Notes: generated from the letters alone by a model not told the origin. 64,000 bases of DNA from Kribbella pratensis (GCF_004365355.1 NZ_SODP01000003.1:1116001-1180000), one strand, 5' to 3'. Counted from the first letter of the stretch, positions 28,529 to 37,850 are shown. Translations and numbers: made by a program.

Positions 28529-29929
28529 ATGGTGACAAGGAAACGTTTCATGGCAGCGGCCGCCGCGGGCGCGCTGCTGCTGGGGGTCTCAGCCTGTAGT
28601 CAAGGCTCGACGACCAAGCAGCCGGAGGCCGGCAGCTCACAGAGCTCCGGACCCGCGCACATCAAGATCGCGTACCAGCAGTGGGGTCCGGGCGTGGTGA
28701 TGAAGAACTTCCTCACCGGCGTCAAGACCGAGTACGAAGCCGCGCACCCGGGATCCCAGGTCGAGATCGTTCCGGTCGTTGCCAGCGAGAACGACTACTA
28801 CACCAAGATCCAGTTGATGATGCGGTCGCCGAACACGGCGCCGGACATCGTCTACGAGGACACCTTCCTGATCAACTCCGACATCACCGCCGGGTACCTG
28901 AAGCCGCTGGACGACTACATCGGCAAGTGGGACCAGTGGAGCCAGTTCGAGGACACGGCCAAGGGCGCGGCGCGGGGCCAGGACGGCAAGACGTACGGCG
29001 TACCGGACGGCACCGATACCCGGGCGCTCTGGTACAACAAGCAGATCTTCGCGAAGGCCGGCCTGCCCGCCGACTGGCAGCCGAAGACGTGGGACGACGT
29101 GCTCAGCGCCGCGCGCACCATCAAGCAGAAGGTGCCGGGCGTGATCCCGTTCAACATGTACTCCGGTAAGCCGATGGGTGAGGCCTCGGCCATGCAGGGC
29201 TTCGAGATGCTGCTCTACGGCACCAAGGACACCCTGTACAACTACGACCAGAAGAAGTGGGTCGTCGGCAGCCAGGGCTTCAAGGACTCGCTGAACTTCG
29301 TCAAGACGGTCTTCTCCGAGGGCCTCGCGCCGTCGCCGAAGGACGCCCTCAGCCCGAACATGGGCAGCAAGGTCGGCACCGAGCTGCTGCCGCAGCAGAA
29401 GCTGGCGATCGACCTGGACGGCTCCTGGATCTACGGCAACTGGCTGAAGTCCGGCGCCAAGCCGTGGCCGCAGTGGAGCACGGTGCTCGGCCAGACCGCG
29501 ATGCCGACGCAGGACGGCGGCGGCAAGGGCAAGGTCAGCCTCTCCGGCGGCTGGACCTGGGCGATCCCGGCCAAGTCGAAGAACCCCGACGCGGCCTGGG
29601 ACTTCATCAAGACCCTGCAGACCCAGAAGAACGCGGCGAAGTACGCCACCGACGGCGCGCAGATCGCGGTCCGCAAGGACGTTGCCGCCGATGCGGCGTA
29701 CAAGTCCTCCTCGGCGAGCACCCAGTTCTTCACCGACCTGGTCTCGGTCACCGTCTACCGGCCGGCGCTGCCGGAGTACCCGAAGGTCTCCAACGAGATC
29801 ATCACCGCGATGGAATCGGTGATGACCGGGCAGTCCCAGCCTGATGCGGCCGCGAAGAACTACGACCAGGCGGTCGAGGGCATCGTCGGCGGCAAGGACA
29901 GTACGACGACGAAGAGCACTGGCCAGTAG
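28529..29929 (+). CDS. CUT1 sugar ABC transporter binding lipoprotein
   Basis: The 466-residue protein is a family-1 extracellular solute-binding protein with a lipobox GVSAC (Cys23). The mature domain carries typical sugar-binding-protein features (WDDVLSAARTIKQKVPG, DGSWIYGNW, AIPAKSKNPDAAWDFI). It should capture an oligosaccharide outside the membrane for the two permeases that follow. ATG at 28529 with AAGGTGG ahead; the frame is open further upstream but the signal peptide starts here. The sugar cannot be named from sequence. Confidence 0.93.
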   Translation: MVTRKRFMAAAAAGALLLGVSACSQGSTTKQPEAGSSQSSGPAHIKIAYQQWGPGVVMKNFLTGVKTEYEAAHPGSQVEIVPVVASENDYYTKIQLMMRSPNTAPDIVYEDTFLINSDITAGYLKPLDDYIGKWDQWSQFEDTAKGAARGQDGKTYGVPDGTDTRALWYNKQIFAKAGLPADWQPKTWDDVLSAARTIKQKVPGVIPFNMYSGKPMGEASAMQGFEMLLYGTKDTLYNYDQKKWVVGSQGFKDSLNFVKTVFSEGLAPSPKDALSPNMGSKVGTELLPQQKLAIDLDGSWIYGNWLKSGAKPWPQWSTVLGQTAMPTQDGGGKGKVSLSGGWTWAIPAKSKNPDAAWDFIKTLQTQKNAAKYATDGAQIAVRKDVAADAAYKSSSASTQFFTDLVSVTVYRPALPEYPKVSNEIITAMESVMTGQSQPDAAAKNYDQAVEGIVGGKDSTTTKSTGQ

Positions 29930-29947
29930 CTCGGAGGATTCTCCCCT

Positions 29948-30874
29948 GTGACGACGACTGTCGCTCCTACCTCCACGGCCGCCGCTGGTACCCCCAGCCG
30001 GCGGCCGCGGGGGGCCAAACTCGTCCGGATGCTGCCGCTGTCGCCGGCCATCGGACTGATGCTGGTCTTCCTGGCCGGCCCGATCATCTACTGCGTGTAC
30101 GCCGCGTTCACGAACATGGCGCTCACCGGTACCGGCGCGGCGAACGTGAAGTTCGTCGGCCTGGACAACTTCCGCAAGGCGTTCTCCAGCGGCGCGTTCA
30201 CGAACTCGATCTGGCTGACGCTGGTGTTCACGGTGATCTCCGCGATCATCGGCCAGAACACGCTCGGTCTCGGCCTTTCGCTGCTGATGCGCCGGTCGAC
30301 GAAGGTCGTGCGTAACTTCGTCGGTACGGCGGTCATCGGCGCGTGGGTGCTGCCCGAGGTCGTCGCGGCGTACCTGCTGAGCGCGTTCTTCAACGACGAC
30401 GGCACGCTGAACGTGATGCTGCACGCGGTCGGCCTGCCCGGACAGGACTGGTTGTACGCGGCGCCGATCATCGCGGTGTCGCTGGCCAACATCTGGCGCG
30501 GTACGGCGTTCTCGATGCTGGTGTACTCCGCCGCGCTCAGCGAGATCCCCAAGGAGATCGAGGAGTCCGCGGAGATGGACGGCGCCGGCGGCTGGCGGCG
30601 GCTGATCTTCGTCACGCTGCCGATGATCACCCGCGCGATCATGACCAACCTGATGCTGATCACGCTGCAGACGCTGAGCGTGTTCGGCCTCATCTACGCA
30701 ATGACCCGCGGCGGCCCCGGGACCAAGAGTCAGACGCTGCCGCTGTACATGTACGAGCAGGCGTTCAGCTTCTCCCAGATCGGCTACGGTACGGCGATCG
30801 CGTTGGTGATGCTGGCGATCGGTGCGGTCTTCTCACTGATCTACCTGCGTGGCCTGAACTCGGAGGCAGCATGA
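29948..30874 (+). CDS. CUT1 sugar ABC transporter permease (MalF/UgpA type)
   Basis: The 308-residue permease has six predicted helices, the first being LSPAIGLMLVFLAGPIIYCVYAAF. Its cytoplasmic EAA loop (EIEESAEMDGAGGWRRLIFVTLP) docks an ATPase. It starts at GTG with GGAGG ahead and overlaps the next permease by four bases (ATGA). Confidence 0.93.
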   Translation: MTTTVAPTSTAAAGTPSRRPRGAKLVRMLPLSPAIGLMLVFLAGPIIYCVYAAFTNMALTGTGAANVKFVGLDNFRKAFSSGAFTNSIWLTLVFTVISAIIGQNTLGLGLSLLMRRSTKVVRNFVGTAVIGAWVLPEVVAAYLLSAFFNDDGTLNVMLHAVGLPGQDWLYAAPIIAVSLANIWRGTAFSMLVYSAALSEIPKEIEESAEMDGAGGWRRLIFVTLPMITRAIMTNLMLITLQTLSVFGLIYAMTRGGPGTKSQTLPLYMYEQAFSFSQIGYGTAIALVMLAIGAVFSLIYLRGLNSEAA

Positions 30875-31698
30875 TTGCCCGCGACCGGATGAGCAAGCTC
30901 GCGTCGAACCTGGTGCTGCTGGCCATCGGCGTACTGTTCGTCCTGCCGTTGCTGTGGGTGCTGTTCGCATCGATCAACCGGACGGCGGGGCTGCGCGTCG
31001 AGTTCCCGACACATCCCACGCTCGGGAACTTCAGGGCGGTGCTGAACACCGACACGACGTACCGGCCTGTTCTGAACGGGATCATCCTGTGCGGCGGGGC
31101 GGCGTTGCTGACGATGGTGTGCGCGGTGCTGGCGGCTTATCCGTTGTCGCGCTTCAGGACGCGCTTCAACCGGCCGTTCCTGCTGACCGTGTTGTTCTGC
31201 ACGGGGTTGCCGATCACTGCGGTCATGGTGCCGGTCTATGGGCTGTTCGTGCAGCTGAACCTGGTGGACACGCTGGGCGGCACGATCATGTTCATGGCGA
31301 CGGCGTCGTTGCCGTTTGCGATCTGGCTGACCAAGACGTTCATGGACGGCGTACCGCTTTCGCTGGAGGAAGCGGCGTGGGTTGATGGCGCCGGGAACAT
31401 GCGCGCGCTGTGGGCGATCGTGCTGCCGCTGATGTGGCCGGGGATCGCGGTCGTGCTGATCTTCACGTTCATCGGCATGTGGGGCAACTTCTTCGTCCCC
31501 TTCATGCTTCTGCTGTCGCCCGAGCGGCTGCCGGCCTCGGTCAGCATCTTCACGTTCTTCGGCCAGTACGGCGAACCGAACTACGGACAGCTGGCGGCGT
31601 ACTCGCTCATCTACACCACGCCCGTCCTGCTCCTGTACCTGCTCCTCAGCCGCAAGCTGGGCGGCGCCTTCGCCCTGGGCGGCGCCATCAAGGGCTGA
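30871..31698 (+). CDS. CUT1 sugar ABC transporter permease (MalG/UgpE type)
   Basis: The 275-residue permease pairs with the preceding one: helix NLVLLAIGVLFVLPLLWVLFA and EAA loop LSLEEAAWVDGAGNMRALWAIVLPLMWPG. It completes a transporter with no ATPase gene in the operon, as is common in actinobacteria, where a shared MsiK-type ATPase energises several CUT1 importers (established for Streptomyces; inferred here). Start overlaps the preceding stop. Confidence 0.93.
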   Translation: MIARDRMSKLASNLVLLAIGVLFVLPLLWVLFASINRTAGLRVEFPTHPTLGNFRAVLNTDTTYRPVLNGIILCGGAALLTMVCAVLAAYPLSRFRTRFNRPFLLTVLFCTGLPITAVMVPVYGLFVQLNLVDTLGGTIMFMATASLPFAIWLTKTFMDGVPLSLEEAAWVDGAGNMRALWAIVLPLMWPGIAVVLIFTFIGMWGNFFVPFMLLLSPERLPASVSIFTFFGQYGEPNYGQLAAYSLIYTTPVLLLYLLLSRKLGGAFALGGAIKG

Positions 31699-31817
31699 AA
31701 TCAACTAGTCGGCCGCCGCGAACCCGGTTCGCGGCGGCTGTCTCTCGTCCGGCCTCGTCGCGGCGCACACGGTACGGCGGGCGCCGGGCGGCGGGCGCGG
31801 ATCGTCCGTCCGTTTGC

Positions 31818-31892
31818 GGGGTTGACCCCTGAGGTGGTCGGTTGGCTCCTGAGAATCTGGGTGGACAACCGACAATCTCAGGGGTCAACCCC
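31818..31892. terminator. Long inverted repeat between convergent genes
   Basis: GGGGTTGACCCCTGAG (31818-31833) pairs perfectly with 31877-31892. The 43 bases between contain a second short pairing (GTCGGTTG with CAACCGAC). A shorter GGGG/CCCC hairpin follows at about 31897-31909. The position between the sugar permease stop and the convergent unknown gene suggests a bidirectional terminator. Confidence 0.6.
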
Positions 31893-31909
31893 TCACATGG
31901 GGCGACCCC

Positions 31910-32581
31910 TTAGTGGGCTGCGGCTTCCTTCCACGTGGCGAGTTTTTGGTCGAAGGTGCGGTCCCATTGGGGGTCGGGGAGAGCCTGCGCGTAGCGGTCC
32001 AGGGCCAAGGGCGCCAGGGTGGCGGTGGTTTCGGGGGAGTTGGTGGTGACTACGGCCAGGCGCACCACGAAGGTGACCAAGCGGGTGAGCTTTGAGTGGT
32101 CCTTGGTGGATTCCAGCTCTTTGAGTTGGGAGCGGAGTTGCTTGATGGTGCGCAGAGCGGCGCGGTGCTCACCTCGGCCGGGGGCCTGGGTGAGGTCGTC
32201 GGCGGGGATACCCAGGAGTGCGGCGAAGGGCTCCAGGTCCGCGTCGTCGGAGGACGTGGCGGCGGACTTGCCGAAGCGGCGCGGTTTGTCGGCCTGGAGG
32301 CGGTTGGCGAGTTGGTCGAGTAGTTCGTCCAGGCGCTGGACGACCTGGGGGAGGACACCGTCGGCGGTTCTGCGACGGTTGGTTGCCAGCGCGGTGACAC
32401 GGTCGTGTTCTGCTTCGACGGTCGCGCGCAGCGTGTCGGGCCAGTCGTCGAGACCGGTCAGCTCCTCCTGCGGGGGAGCGGACGCGTTCAGGTCACCCGC
32501 CTGCAACGGCTTGGCGCCGGAGCGGGCCGCGTCGATCTCCTGCTCGAGCTTCTTCTGCGGACCCGGAACGATTGAGCTCAC
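31910..32581 (-). CDS. Protein of unknown function, helical and charged
   Basis: I do not recognise this 223-residue protein. It has no signal peptide or membrane helix. It is rich in Leu, Arg, Asp and Glu, with long heptad-like helices (EAEHDRVTALATNRRRTADGV; HRAALRTIKQLRSQLKELES, cut). The helical stretches suggest a soluble helical bundle or coiled-coil protein. It starts at GTG with no clear ribosome site, and a 24-bp terminal repeat of the adjacent inverted-repeat element begins 13 bases upstream, so its promoter may lie within that element. Confidence 0.7.
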   Translation of the reverse strand: MSSIVPGPQKKLEQEIDAARSGAKPLQAGDLNASAPPQEELTGLDDWPDTLRATVEAEHDRVTALATNRRRTADGVLPQVVQRLDELLDQLANRLQADKPRRFGKSAATSSDDADLEPFAALLGIPADDLTQAPGRGEHRAALRTIKQLRSQLKELESTKDHSKLTRLVTFVVRLAVVTTNSPETTATLAPLALDRYAQALPDPQWDRTFDQKLATWKEAAAH

Positions 32582-32593
32582 ACGTCCAGCTTA

Positions 32594-32755
32594 GTGTCTC
32601 GCAAGCGCTGTAGCTCGACGCTATCGGCGCCCAGGCACGCACCTCGCGGCACTTGAGCAGCGCCCACGATGCTCCGCATCGAGGCCACTACTCAAGCACC
32701 CCGATGCACGCACCTGGACACCGCTATCGCTCGAGCTACAGCGCTTACGAGACAC
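32594..32755. repeat. MITE-like element with 24-bp inverted ends
   Basis: The left end (GTGTCTCGCAAGCGCTGTAG..., 32594-32617) and the right end (32732-32755) are inverted repeats matching at 23 of 24 bases. The 114-base interior has further symmetric pieces (CACTTGAG and CTCAAG; two copies of GCACGCACCT). There is no coding potential and no clear target duplication. The right end overlaps the last codons of the MFS gene. It could be a miniature transposable element, a cruciform terminator, or both. Confidence 0.5.
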
Positions 32756-33953
32756 GACGCAGGTTCCAGACGGAAGGGACGACCAGCGTGAGCACGGTGA
32801 TCAGGACGAAGAGGGCGGCGCCGTACAGTTCGACGGCTTTGACGCTGACCACCGCAGCGACGTATCCGACGGTGAGCTGACCCACGGGACCGGCGATGAA
32901 CGAACCGAGCATGTCGTACGACGAGACGCGGGAGAGCTTCTCGATCGGGACGTGCTGGCCGAGGGCGGTCTCCCAGCTGATGCCGAAGATGTCGAAGCCG
33001 ACGCCGAGGAGGAACGCCGCGATCGCCATCGCCCAGGTGTAGGGCAGGAGCGCCAGGCACAGCATGACCGGGACCGTGAGCAGCATGCCGAGCATGCCCG
33101 TGCGGAGCGGACGGCGTGGTTTGAGGCGGAGCATGATGATGCCGCTGGCAACTAGTCCGGCGCCGAAGCACGCGCTGACCACGCCCCAGCCGGTTCGCCC
33201 GAACGTACGGTCCGCGATCACCGGGCCGAGCGTCTGGTAGCACGCGGTGAAGATCAGGTTCAGCAGGCCGAACGCGAGCACGATCACCCAGATCCATTGC
33301 CTGGAGACGAACTCGCTCCAGCCGTCGCGCAGGTCGGTCAGCATCGAGGTGGCCGCGCGTTCGATCCGTGGGATCGTCAGGCGGGACAGCAGCGCGGCGG
33401 CGATCAGGAACGTCGCGGCGTCGACCGCGAGCCCGACGCCGGGACCGGTCAGCCCGACGATCACACCCGCGACCGCGCCGCCGCCGATCATCGCGCTCGA
33501 CCGGGCGAAGCCGGCGATCGCGTTCGCCTGCGGGAGTTCGCTGCGGTCCACGATCGACGGGAGGATGCCGGTCATCGCGGGCATCACGAACGCGGCCGCG
33601 ATCCCGTTGACCGCCTCGATCGCGGCGAGTTGCCAGATGGTCGCGTGCCCGGAGAGGACCAGCGTTGCGGCGAGTCCCTGCGTGAGTCCGCTGACCGTGT
33701 TGGCGACGACCAGTACGAGGTGGCGGGGGAGCCGGTCGGAGATGACGCCGCCGATCAGCAGGAAGACGATGTTCGGGATGCTGCGCGCCGCGAGCACGAT
33801 GCCGACCGCGCTCGCGGAGTCCGACACATCCAGTACTGCGAACACCAGCGCCACGGGCGCGATCGTCGAGCCGAGGATCGAGATGAACCGCGCGGAGATG
33901 AACAGCCGCACGTCCCGATGCCGCAGTACGGCCAGATCCTGCCGGAACCCCAC
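32745..33953 (-). CDS. MFS transporter
   Basis: The 402-residue protein has twelve predicted helices and the MFS loop 2-3 motif in GGVISDRLPRHLVLV. It resembles the DHA/enterobactin-exporter-like efflux group (FISARFISILGSTIAPVAL). It probably exports a drug or siderophore-like compound; the substrate is not visible. Start GTG at 33953 with GGAGGGGG ahead. The last codons lie in the inverted repeat ending at 32755. Confidence 0.9.
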   Translation of the reverse strand: MGFRQDLAVLRHRDVRLFISARFISILGSTIAPVALVFAVLDVSDSASAVGIVLAARSIPNIVFLLIGGVISDRLPRHLVLVVANTVSGLTQGLAATLVLSGHATIWQLAAIEAVNGIAAAFVMPAMTGILPSIVDRSELPQANAIAGFARSSAMIGGGAVAGVIVGLTGPGVGLAVDAATFLIAAALLSRLTIPRIERAATSMLTDLRDGWSEFVSRQWIWVIVLAFGLLNLIFTACYQTLGPVIADRTFGRTGWGVVSACFGAGLVASGIIMLRLKPRRPLRTGMLGMLLTVPVMLCLALLPYTWAMAIAAFLLGVGFDIFGISWETALGQHVPIEKLSRVSSYDMLGSFIAGPVGQLTVGYVAAVVSVKAVELYGAALFVLITVLTLVVPSVWNLRRVS

Positions 33954-34037
33954 AACGCCCCCTCCGTCATCCCGAACCCGCTGATCCTACGGCCGGCCGG
34001 TCCGACCTGGCGGTCAGTTTTCGCAGGGCAGAGCGCG

Positions 34038-34535
34038 CTAGCCGTCGGCGAGCCGCATCTCGAGCTCGACCTCCCACTTGGTCTTGCGCGGTTCGGTGCG
34101 GGGATCGGTCCGGAACGCCTCGTACCTGCACCCGAAGAGATCGCCCTCGGGGACCTCGCGGCGATCGAGGGCCAACTGCTGGTCGGCGATCCAGTCGAGC
34201 AGGGCGCGGTTGGCCCGGAGCGAGTGGTTACGGTACGTGAGCGTGGCGTACCGCCCGGCCGGGAGCGTCGCCGGGCGCACACGGTCGTCGCCGGGCAGCG
34301 GCTTCGGAGTCATCATGCCTACTTCAAGATCCATCGGCCCGGCCATGTCGATCACGTGCAGCCGGAGGAAGAACATCCCGGAGTCGTCGACGCCCGCCGT
34401 ACGAAGCCAACCGAACAACTCGTCGAGCAGTTCGTTGCGCTTGGCCAGCATGCCGCGGAACGGCGTGATCACCCGGATGCCGAGGTAATGCTGCTCCGGT
34501 CGCTCGACCACCCGCGGTGCCTCGAGTAGGTCCAC
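34038..34535 (-). CDS. GyrI-like small-molecule-binding domain protein
   Basis: A 165-residue single-domain protein of the GyrI/AraC-effector-binding type: an N-terminal strand RVVERPEQHYLGIRV, a central helix, ATLPAGRYATLTYRNH and a C-terminal WEVELEMRL strand. Stand-alone members bind or hydrolyse small molecules, and some protect from drugs. Start GTG with GAGGAG ahead. It lies upstream of the MFS gene on the same strand, 84 bases away, so the two may be co-transcribed as a drug-response pair. Confidence 0.82.
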   Translation of the reverse strand: MDLLEAPRVVERPEQHYLGIRVITPFRGMLAKRNELLDELFGWLRTAGVDDSGMFFLRLHVIDMAGPMDLEVGMMTPKPLPGDDRVRPATLPAGRYATLTYRNHSLRANRALLDWIADQQLALDRREVPEGDLFGCRYEAFRTDPRTEPRKTKWEVELEMRLADG

Positions 34536-34673
34536 GCTCGTCTCCTCGGTCGCTCGACTATATGCAGGCTGCGTAGGTAATTCTCTACACCTACATGTCC
34601 TTCGTTGTCACTGGGTGTGATGGGGCGAATGCCGTTACCTTGGGGTATTGGTCCTCGATCTGCAGGAGGCTCC

Positions 34674-35099
34674 GTGAAGATCAACGACGTACTGCGTGGC
34701 AAGGGCAATCAGGTCGTCACCATCTCCCCAGAAGCCACTGTCACCGAGCTGCTCGCCCTGCTGGCCGAGAAGAACATCGGCGCGGTGGTGGTCAGCGCGG
34801 ACGGGTCGACGGTGTCCGGGATCGTGTCGGAGCGTGACGTGGTGCGGCTCTGGAACGGTACGCCGGACGCGGGCGACGTGCGCGTGAGCGCGATCATGAC
34901 GGCCGAGGTACACACCTGTACGCCGGACGACCTGATCGACAACCTGATGCGACTGATGACGGACCGCCGGATCCGGCACGTCCCGGTCGTTGTCGACGGC
35001 AACCTTGCCGGGCTGGTCAGCATCGGCGACGTGGTCAAGTCCCGCATCGGCGAACTCGAGTTCGAGAGGGAACAGCTCTCCAACTACATCAGCAGCTGA
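34674..35099 (+). CDS. CBS-domain pair protein
   Basis: The 141-residue protein is two CBS modules and nothing else: the first ends IVSERDVVRLW, the second reads RRIRHVPVVVDGNLAGLVSIGDVV. CBS pairs bind adenine nucleotides and act as energy sensors. Start GTG at 34674 with AGGAGG five bases ahead. It is divergent from the GyrI-like gene; no partner is evident. Confidence 0.93.
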   Translation: MKINDVLRGKGNQVVTISPEATVTELLALLAEKNIGAVVVSADGSTVSGIVSERDVVRLWNGTPDAGDVRVSAIMTAEVHTCTPDDLIDNLMRLMTDRRIRHVPVVVDGNLAGLVSIGDVVKSRIGELEFEREQLSNYISS

Positions 35100-35109
35100 T
35101 CGGGCCGGG

Positions 35110-35148
35110 CTGTTCCTCCACCCGGACGAGTGCCGCGCGGAGGAACAG
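35110..35148. terminator. Bidirectional terminator hairpin
   Basis: CTGTTCCTCC (35110-35119) pairs perfectly with GGAGGAACAG (35139-35148) across a 19-base loop. It sits between the convergent CBS and M16 genes. Confidence 0.6.
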
Positions 35149-35156
35149 GTGACCCG

Positions 35157-36506
35157 TCAGCTCAGGTCGATCAGGTCGCCGAGGTCGAGGCCCTCGAGCT
35201 GCGGCCGGACGTCCTTGGCTTCCCCGACGACGACGACCAGCAGGCCGTCGGTCCCGACGTACCGGCGGTAGGCGTCGGTCGCCTCGGCCGCGGTGGTCGC
35301 CGCGATCTGACTCAGATAAGTGTCGGCGAAGTCGACCGGTACGCCGTTCGCGATGTTGCTGCCGACCTGCTGGGCGACCGAATCGGCCTGCTCGTAGCGC
35401 AGCGGAGCGGTGCGGATCAGGCTGTCCTTCGCCTCCTGGACCTCCTGCTCGGTGAGGCCGTCGCGGGCCTCGCGCAGGATGCGCAGCGCGTCACCGATCG
35501 CTGCGCCGGTCACCTCGGTCCGTACGGCGCCGCCGAGGCTGAACGTCCCGCCCTTGCGCGGCGCGGCGAAGCTGGTCCGCGTGCCGTACGTGTACCCCTT
35601 CTCCTCACGCAGCACGGTGTCCACGCGGGAGGTGATCGTCCCGCCGACCACGTGGTTCGCGACCGCGGCCGAACCCCAGCCCGGGTCGCGGCGATCCGGA
35701 CCCGCGCAGCCGATCAGCAGTTGGCTCTGCACCGAGCCGGGCCGGTTGACGAGCACGACGCGATTGCCCGGAATGTAGATCGGCTCCGGCGTCTCGAGCG
35801 CCGTCCCGGCCGTGGACGTCCAGTTGCCGAACGCTTCGTCGATGATCGCGGCCGCGTCGACACCGGTCGCGTCGCCGGCGAAGAGGATCTCCGCCCGCTC
35901 CGGCCCGATGTTGCGGCGGTAGAAGTCGGCGACCTCGACGTTGGTCAGCGGCCGGATCGTGTCCGGCGTACCAGCGGTCGGGCGGGAACGACGGGTCGAC
36001 GAGTCGAACAGGTGCGACGCGAACGCCTCGCGCGCCCGGTACCCGGCGTTGGCGCGTTCCTGGTTGATCTCGCCGAGCCGGATCGTCACGTGCCGTCCGA
36101 CATCGGCCTGGTTGAACGCGGGCCGCGTGATCGCCTCGGCGAGCAGCGCGACGGCCGGCGCGAGATGCGACACCGGTACTGAGATCTCCACGTGCAGCGC
36201 GTCCGAGCTGACATCCACGCCGTACGCCGCTCCGTGCCGCTCCAACGCGGCCGCGAACTCGTTGGCCGAATGCAACTCGGTGCCCTCGTCGAGCGTCCGC
36301 GACATGATCGTCGCGACGCCCTCGAGCTCACGCGGCTCGGCGATCAGCGGCATCGCGATCGTGACGCGCACGGTGGCGACGTACTGCCCGGGGCGGTCGA
36401 AGACGTGCACCGGCGTACCCACGCTGGTCCGCGTGGTCACCGCCTCCGGGAACCTCCACGGACGCGGTGCGCCGACAGCCGGTGGGGTGGTCAGAACCTG
36501 GCTCAT
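35157..36506 (-). CDS. M16-family peptidase-like subunit, non-catalytic
   Basis: The 449-residue protein has the M16 (pitrilysin/processing-peptidase) fold but lacks the HxxEH zinc motif; that place reads IMSRTLDEG. It keeps the C-terminal-half features (YRRNIGPERAEILFAGD; VLREEKGYTYGTR; glycine-rich sheet). Such inactive partners pair with an active M16 subunit. The start overlaps the stop of the active gene (ATGA), so they are made together, as in two-chain M16B peptidases. Confidence 0.92.
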   Translation of the reverse strand: MSQVLTTPPAVGAPRPWRFPEAVTTRTSVGTPVHVFDRPGQYVATVRVTIAMPLIAEPRELEGVATIMSRTLDEGTELHSANEFAAALERHGAAYGVDVSSDALHVEISVPVSHLAPAVALLAEAITRPAFNQADVGRHVTIRLGEINQERANAGYRAREAFASHLFDSSTRRSRPTAGTPDTIRPLTNVEVADFYRRNIGPERAEILFAGDATGVDAAAIIDEAFGNWTSTAGTALETPEPIYIPGNRVVLVNRPGSVQSQLLIGCAGPDRRDPGWGSAAVANHVVGGTITSRVDTVLREEKGYTYGTRTSFAAPRKGGTFSLGGAVRTEVTGAAIGDALRILREARDGLTEQEVQEAKDSLIRTAPLRYEQADSVAQQVGSNIANGVPVDFADTYLSQIAATTAAEATDAYRRYVGTDGLLVVVVGEAKDVRPQLEGLDLGDLIDLS

Positions 36507-37810
36507 TCCTGCTCTCCTGCCGTCTCTGCCATCTCTGATTTGGCCTCCTGACGGCGGTAGCTGACCTGCACCCGTCCGGCCGCACGGATCCACTTGGCCG
36601 CGGCCGCCTGCACCTGCTCGACGGTCACGGCCTGGACCTGGTCGATGCGGGTGTTGATCCGGTTCGGGTCGCCGAACAGCAACGCGTAGTGCGAGATCTC
36701 GTCGGCCCGGCCGGCGCACGTCGCCAACTGCTCCAGCCAGTCCCGCTCGGCCTGCGCCTGCACGGTGGCCAGCTCTTCCGAGGACACACCCTCGGTTGCA
36801 AGCTTCTCGATCTCCTCGAGCAGCGCGTCCTCGACTTTCTGCAGGTCGACGCCGTCCGACGCGATCCCGGTCAGCGTCCCGAACGAGACGCCGCCGATCA
36901 GCGGCAGCGCGCCGCCGGACACCGACTGCGCGATCTGCTCGTCGCGGACCAGCCGCCGGTTCAGCCGGCCGCTCTGCCCGGCCGCGAGGATGTCGAGCGC
37001 GAGCCCGGCCGCGTCGAGCTCCGGAGTACCGTCCACCGGCAGCCGGAACATCATCGTGATCAGGTCGGACGGTACGTCGGACTCCACGTCGTCACGCTGT
37101 ACGTCGGTCATCGGCCCGATCGTCCCGTCCGGCGCCGGCGGCGGCGTGGGGATCGCGGGCAGGTGGCCGAAGTACCGCTTGGCGGCGTCGAACGCGTCGT
37201 CCTCGGACACGTCGCCGACGATCGTCAGGACGGCGTTGTTCGGGCCATAGTACTTGCGGAAGAACGCGTGCACGTCCTCCAGCGACGCCGCGTCGAGGTC
37301 GGCCATCGAGCCGATCGTCATATGCGCGTACGGGTGGCCCTCGGGGAACGCGAGCCGGACGAGCCGCTCGTACGAATCGCCGTACGGGCGGTTGTCGTAG
37401 CTCTGTCGCTTCTCTTCCTTCACCACGTCGCGCTGGTTGTCCAGGTTCTCCTGGTTGACCGCGTCGAGCAGGTAGCCCATCCGGTCCGCCTCGAGCCAGA
37501 GCGCGAGGTCGAGACCGCCGCTGGGCAGCGACTCGAAGTAGTTGGTGCGATCGAAGAACGTGCTCGCGTTCAGGCTGGCGCCGGCGGTCTCCAGCAGGCT
37601 GAAGTGCTGACCGGACGCGACATTGCGCGACCCCTGGAACATCAGGTGCTCGAAGAGGTGCGCGAACCCGGTCAGACCCGGTGGTTCATGGCGCGATCCG
37701 ACGTCGTACCAGAGGTTGACGGCGACGATCGGGACAGCGCGGTCCGAGCTCACGACGACCCGGAGGCCGTTGTCGAGCGTCTGCTCCGCGATGGGGTACG
37801 TCAAGGGCAT
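36503..37810 (-). CDS. M16-family zinc metallopeptidase, catalytic subunit
   Basis: The 435-residue protein has the inverted zinc motif HLFEH (His51, Glu54, His55) and a downstream acidic helix (QRDVVKEEKRQ) for the third ligand. It forms a two-subunit peptidase with the next gene. No signal peptide is seen, so a cytosolic role in peptide turnover is likely. The start is the ATG at 37810 or the ATG at 37822; the former begins MPLTYPIAEQTLDNGLRVVV. Confidence 0.94.
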   Translation of the reverse strand: MPLTYPIAEQTLDNGLRVVVSSDRAVPIVAVNLWYDVGSRHEPPGLTGFAHLFEHLMFQGSRNVASGQHFSLLETAGASLNASTFFDRTNYFESLPSGGLDLALWLEADRMGYLLDAVNQENLDNQRDVVKEEKRQSYDNRPYGDSYERLVRLAFPEGHPYAHMTIGSMADLDAASLEDVHAFFRKYYGPNNAVLTIVGDVSEDDAFDAAKRYFGHLPAIPTPPPAPDGTIGPMTDVQRDDVESDVPSDLITMMFRLPVDGTPELDAAGLALDILAAGQSGRLNRRLVRDEQIAQSVSGGALPLIGGVSFGTLTGIASDGVDLQKVEDALLEEIEKLATEGVSSEELATVQAQAERDWLEQLATCAGRADEISHYALLFGDPNRINTRIDQVQAVTVEQVQAAAAKWIRAAGRVQVSYRRQEAKSEMAETAGEQE

Positions 37811-37850
37811 ACCGGCCACCATACGTGCTCACGAAATTCGCGGCAGGTCG

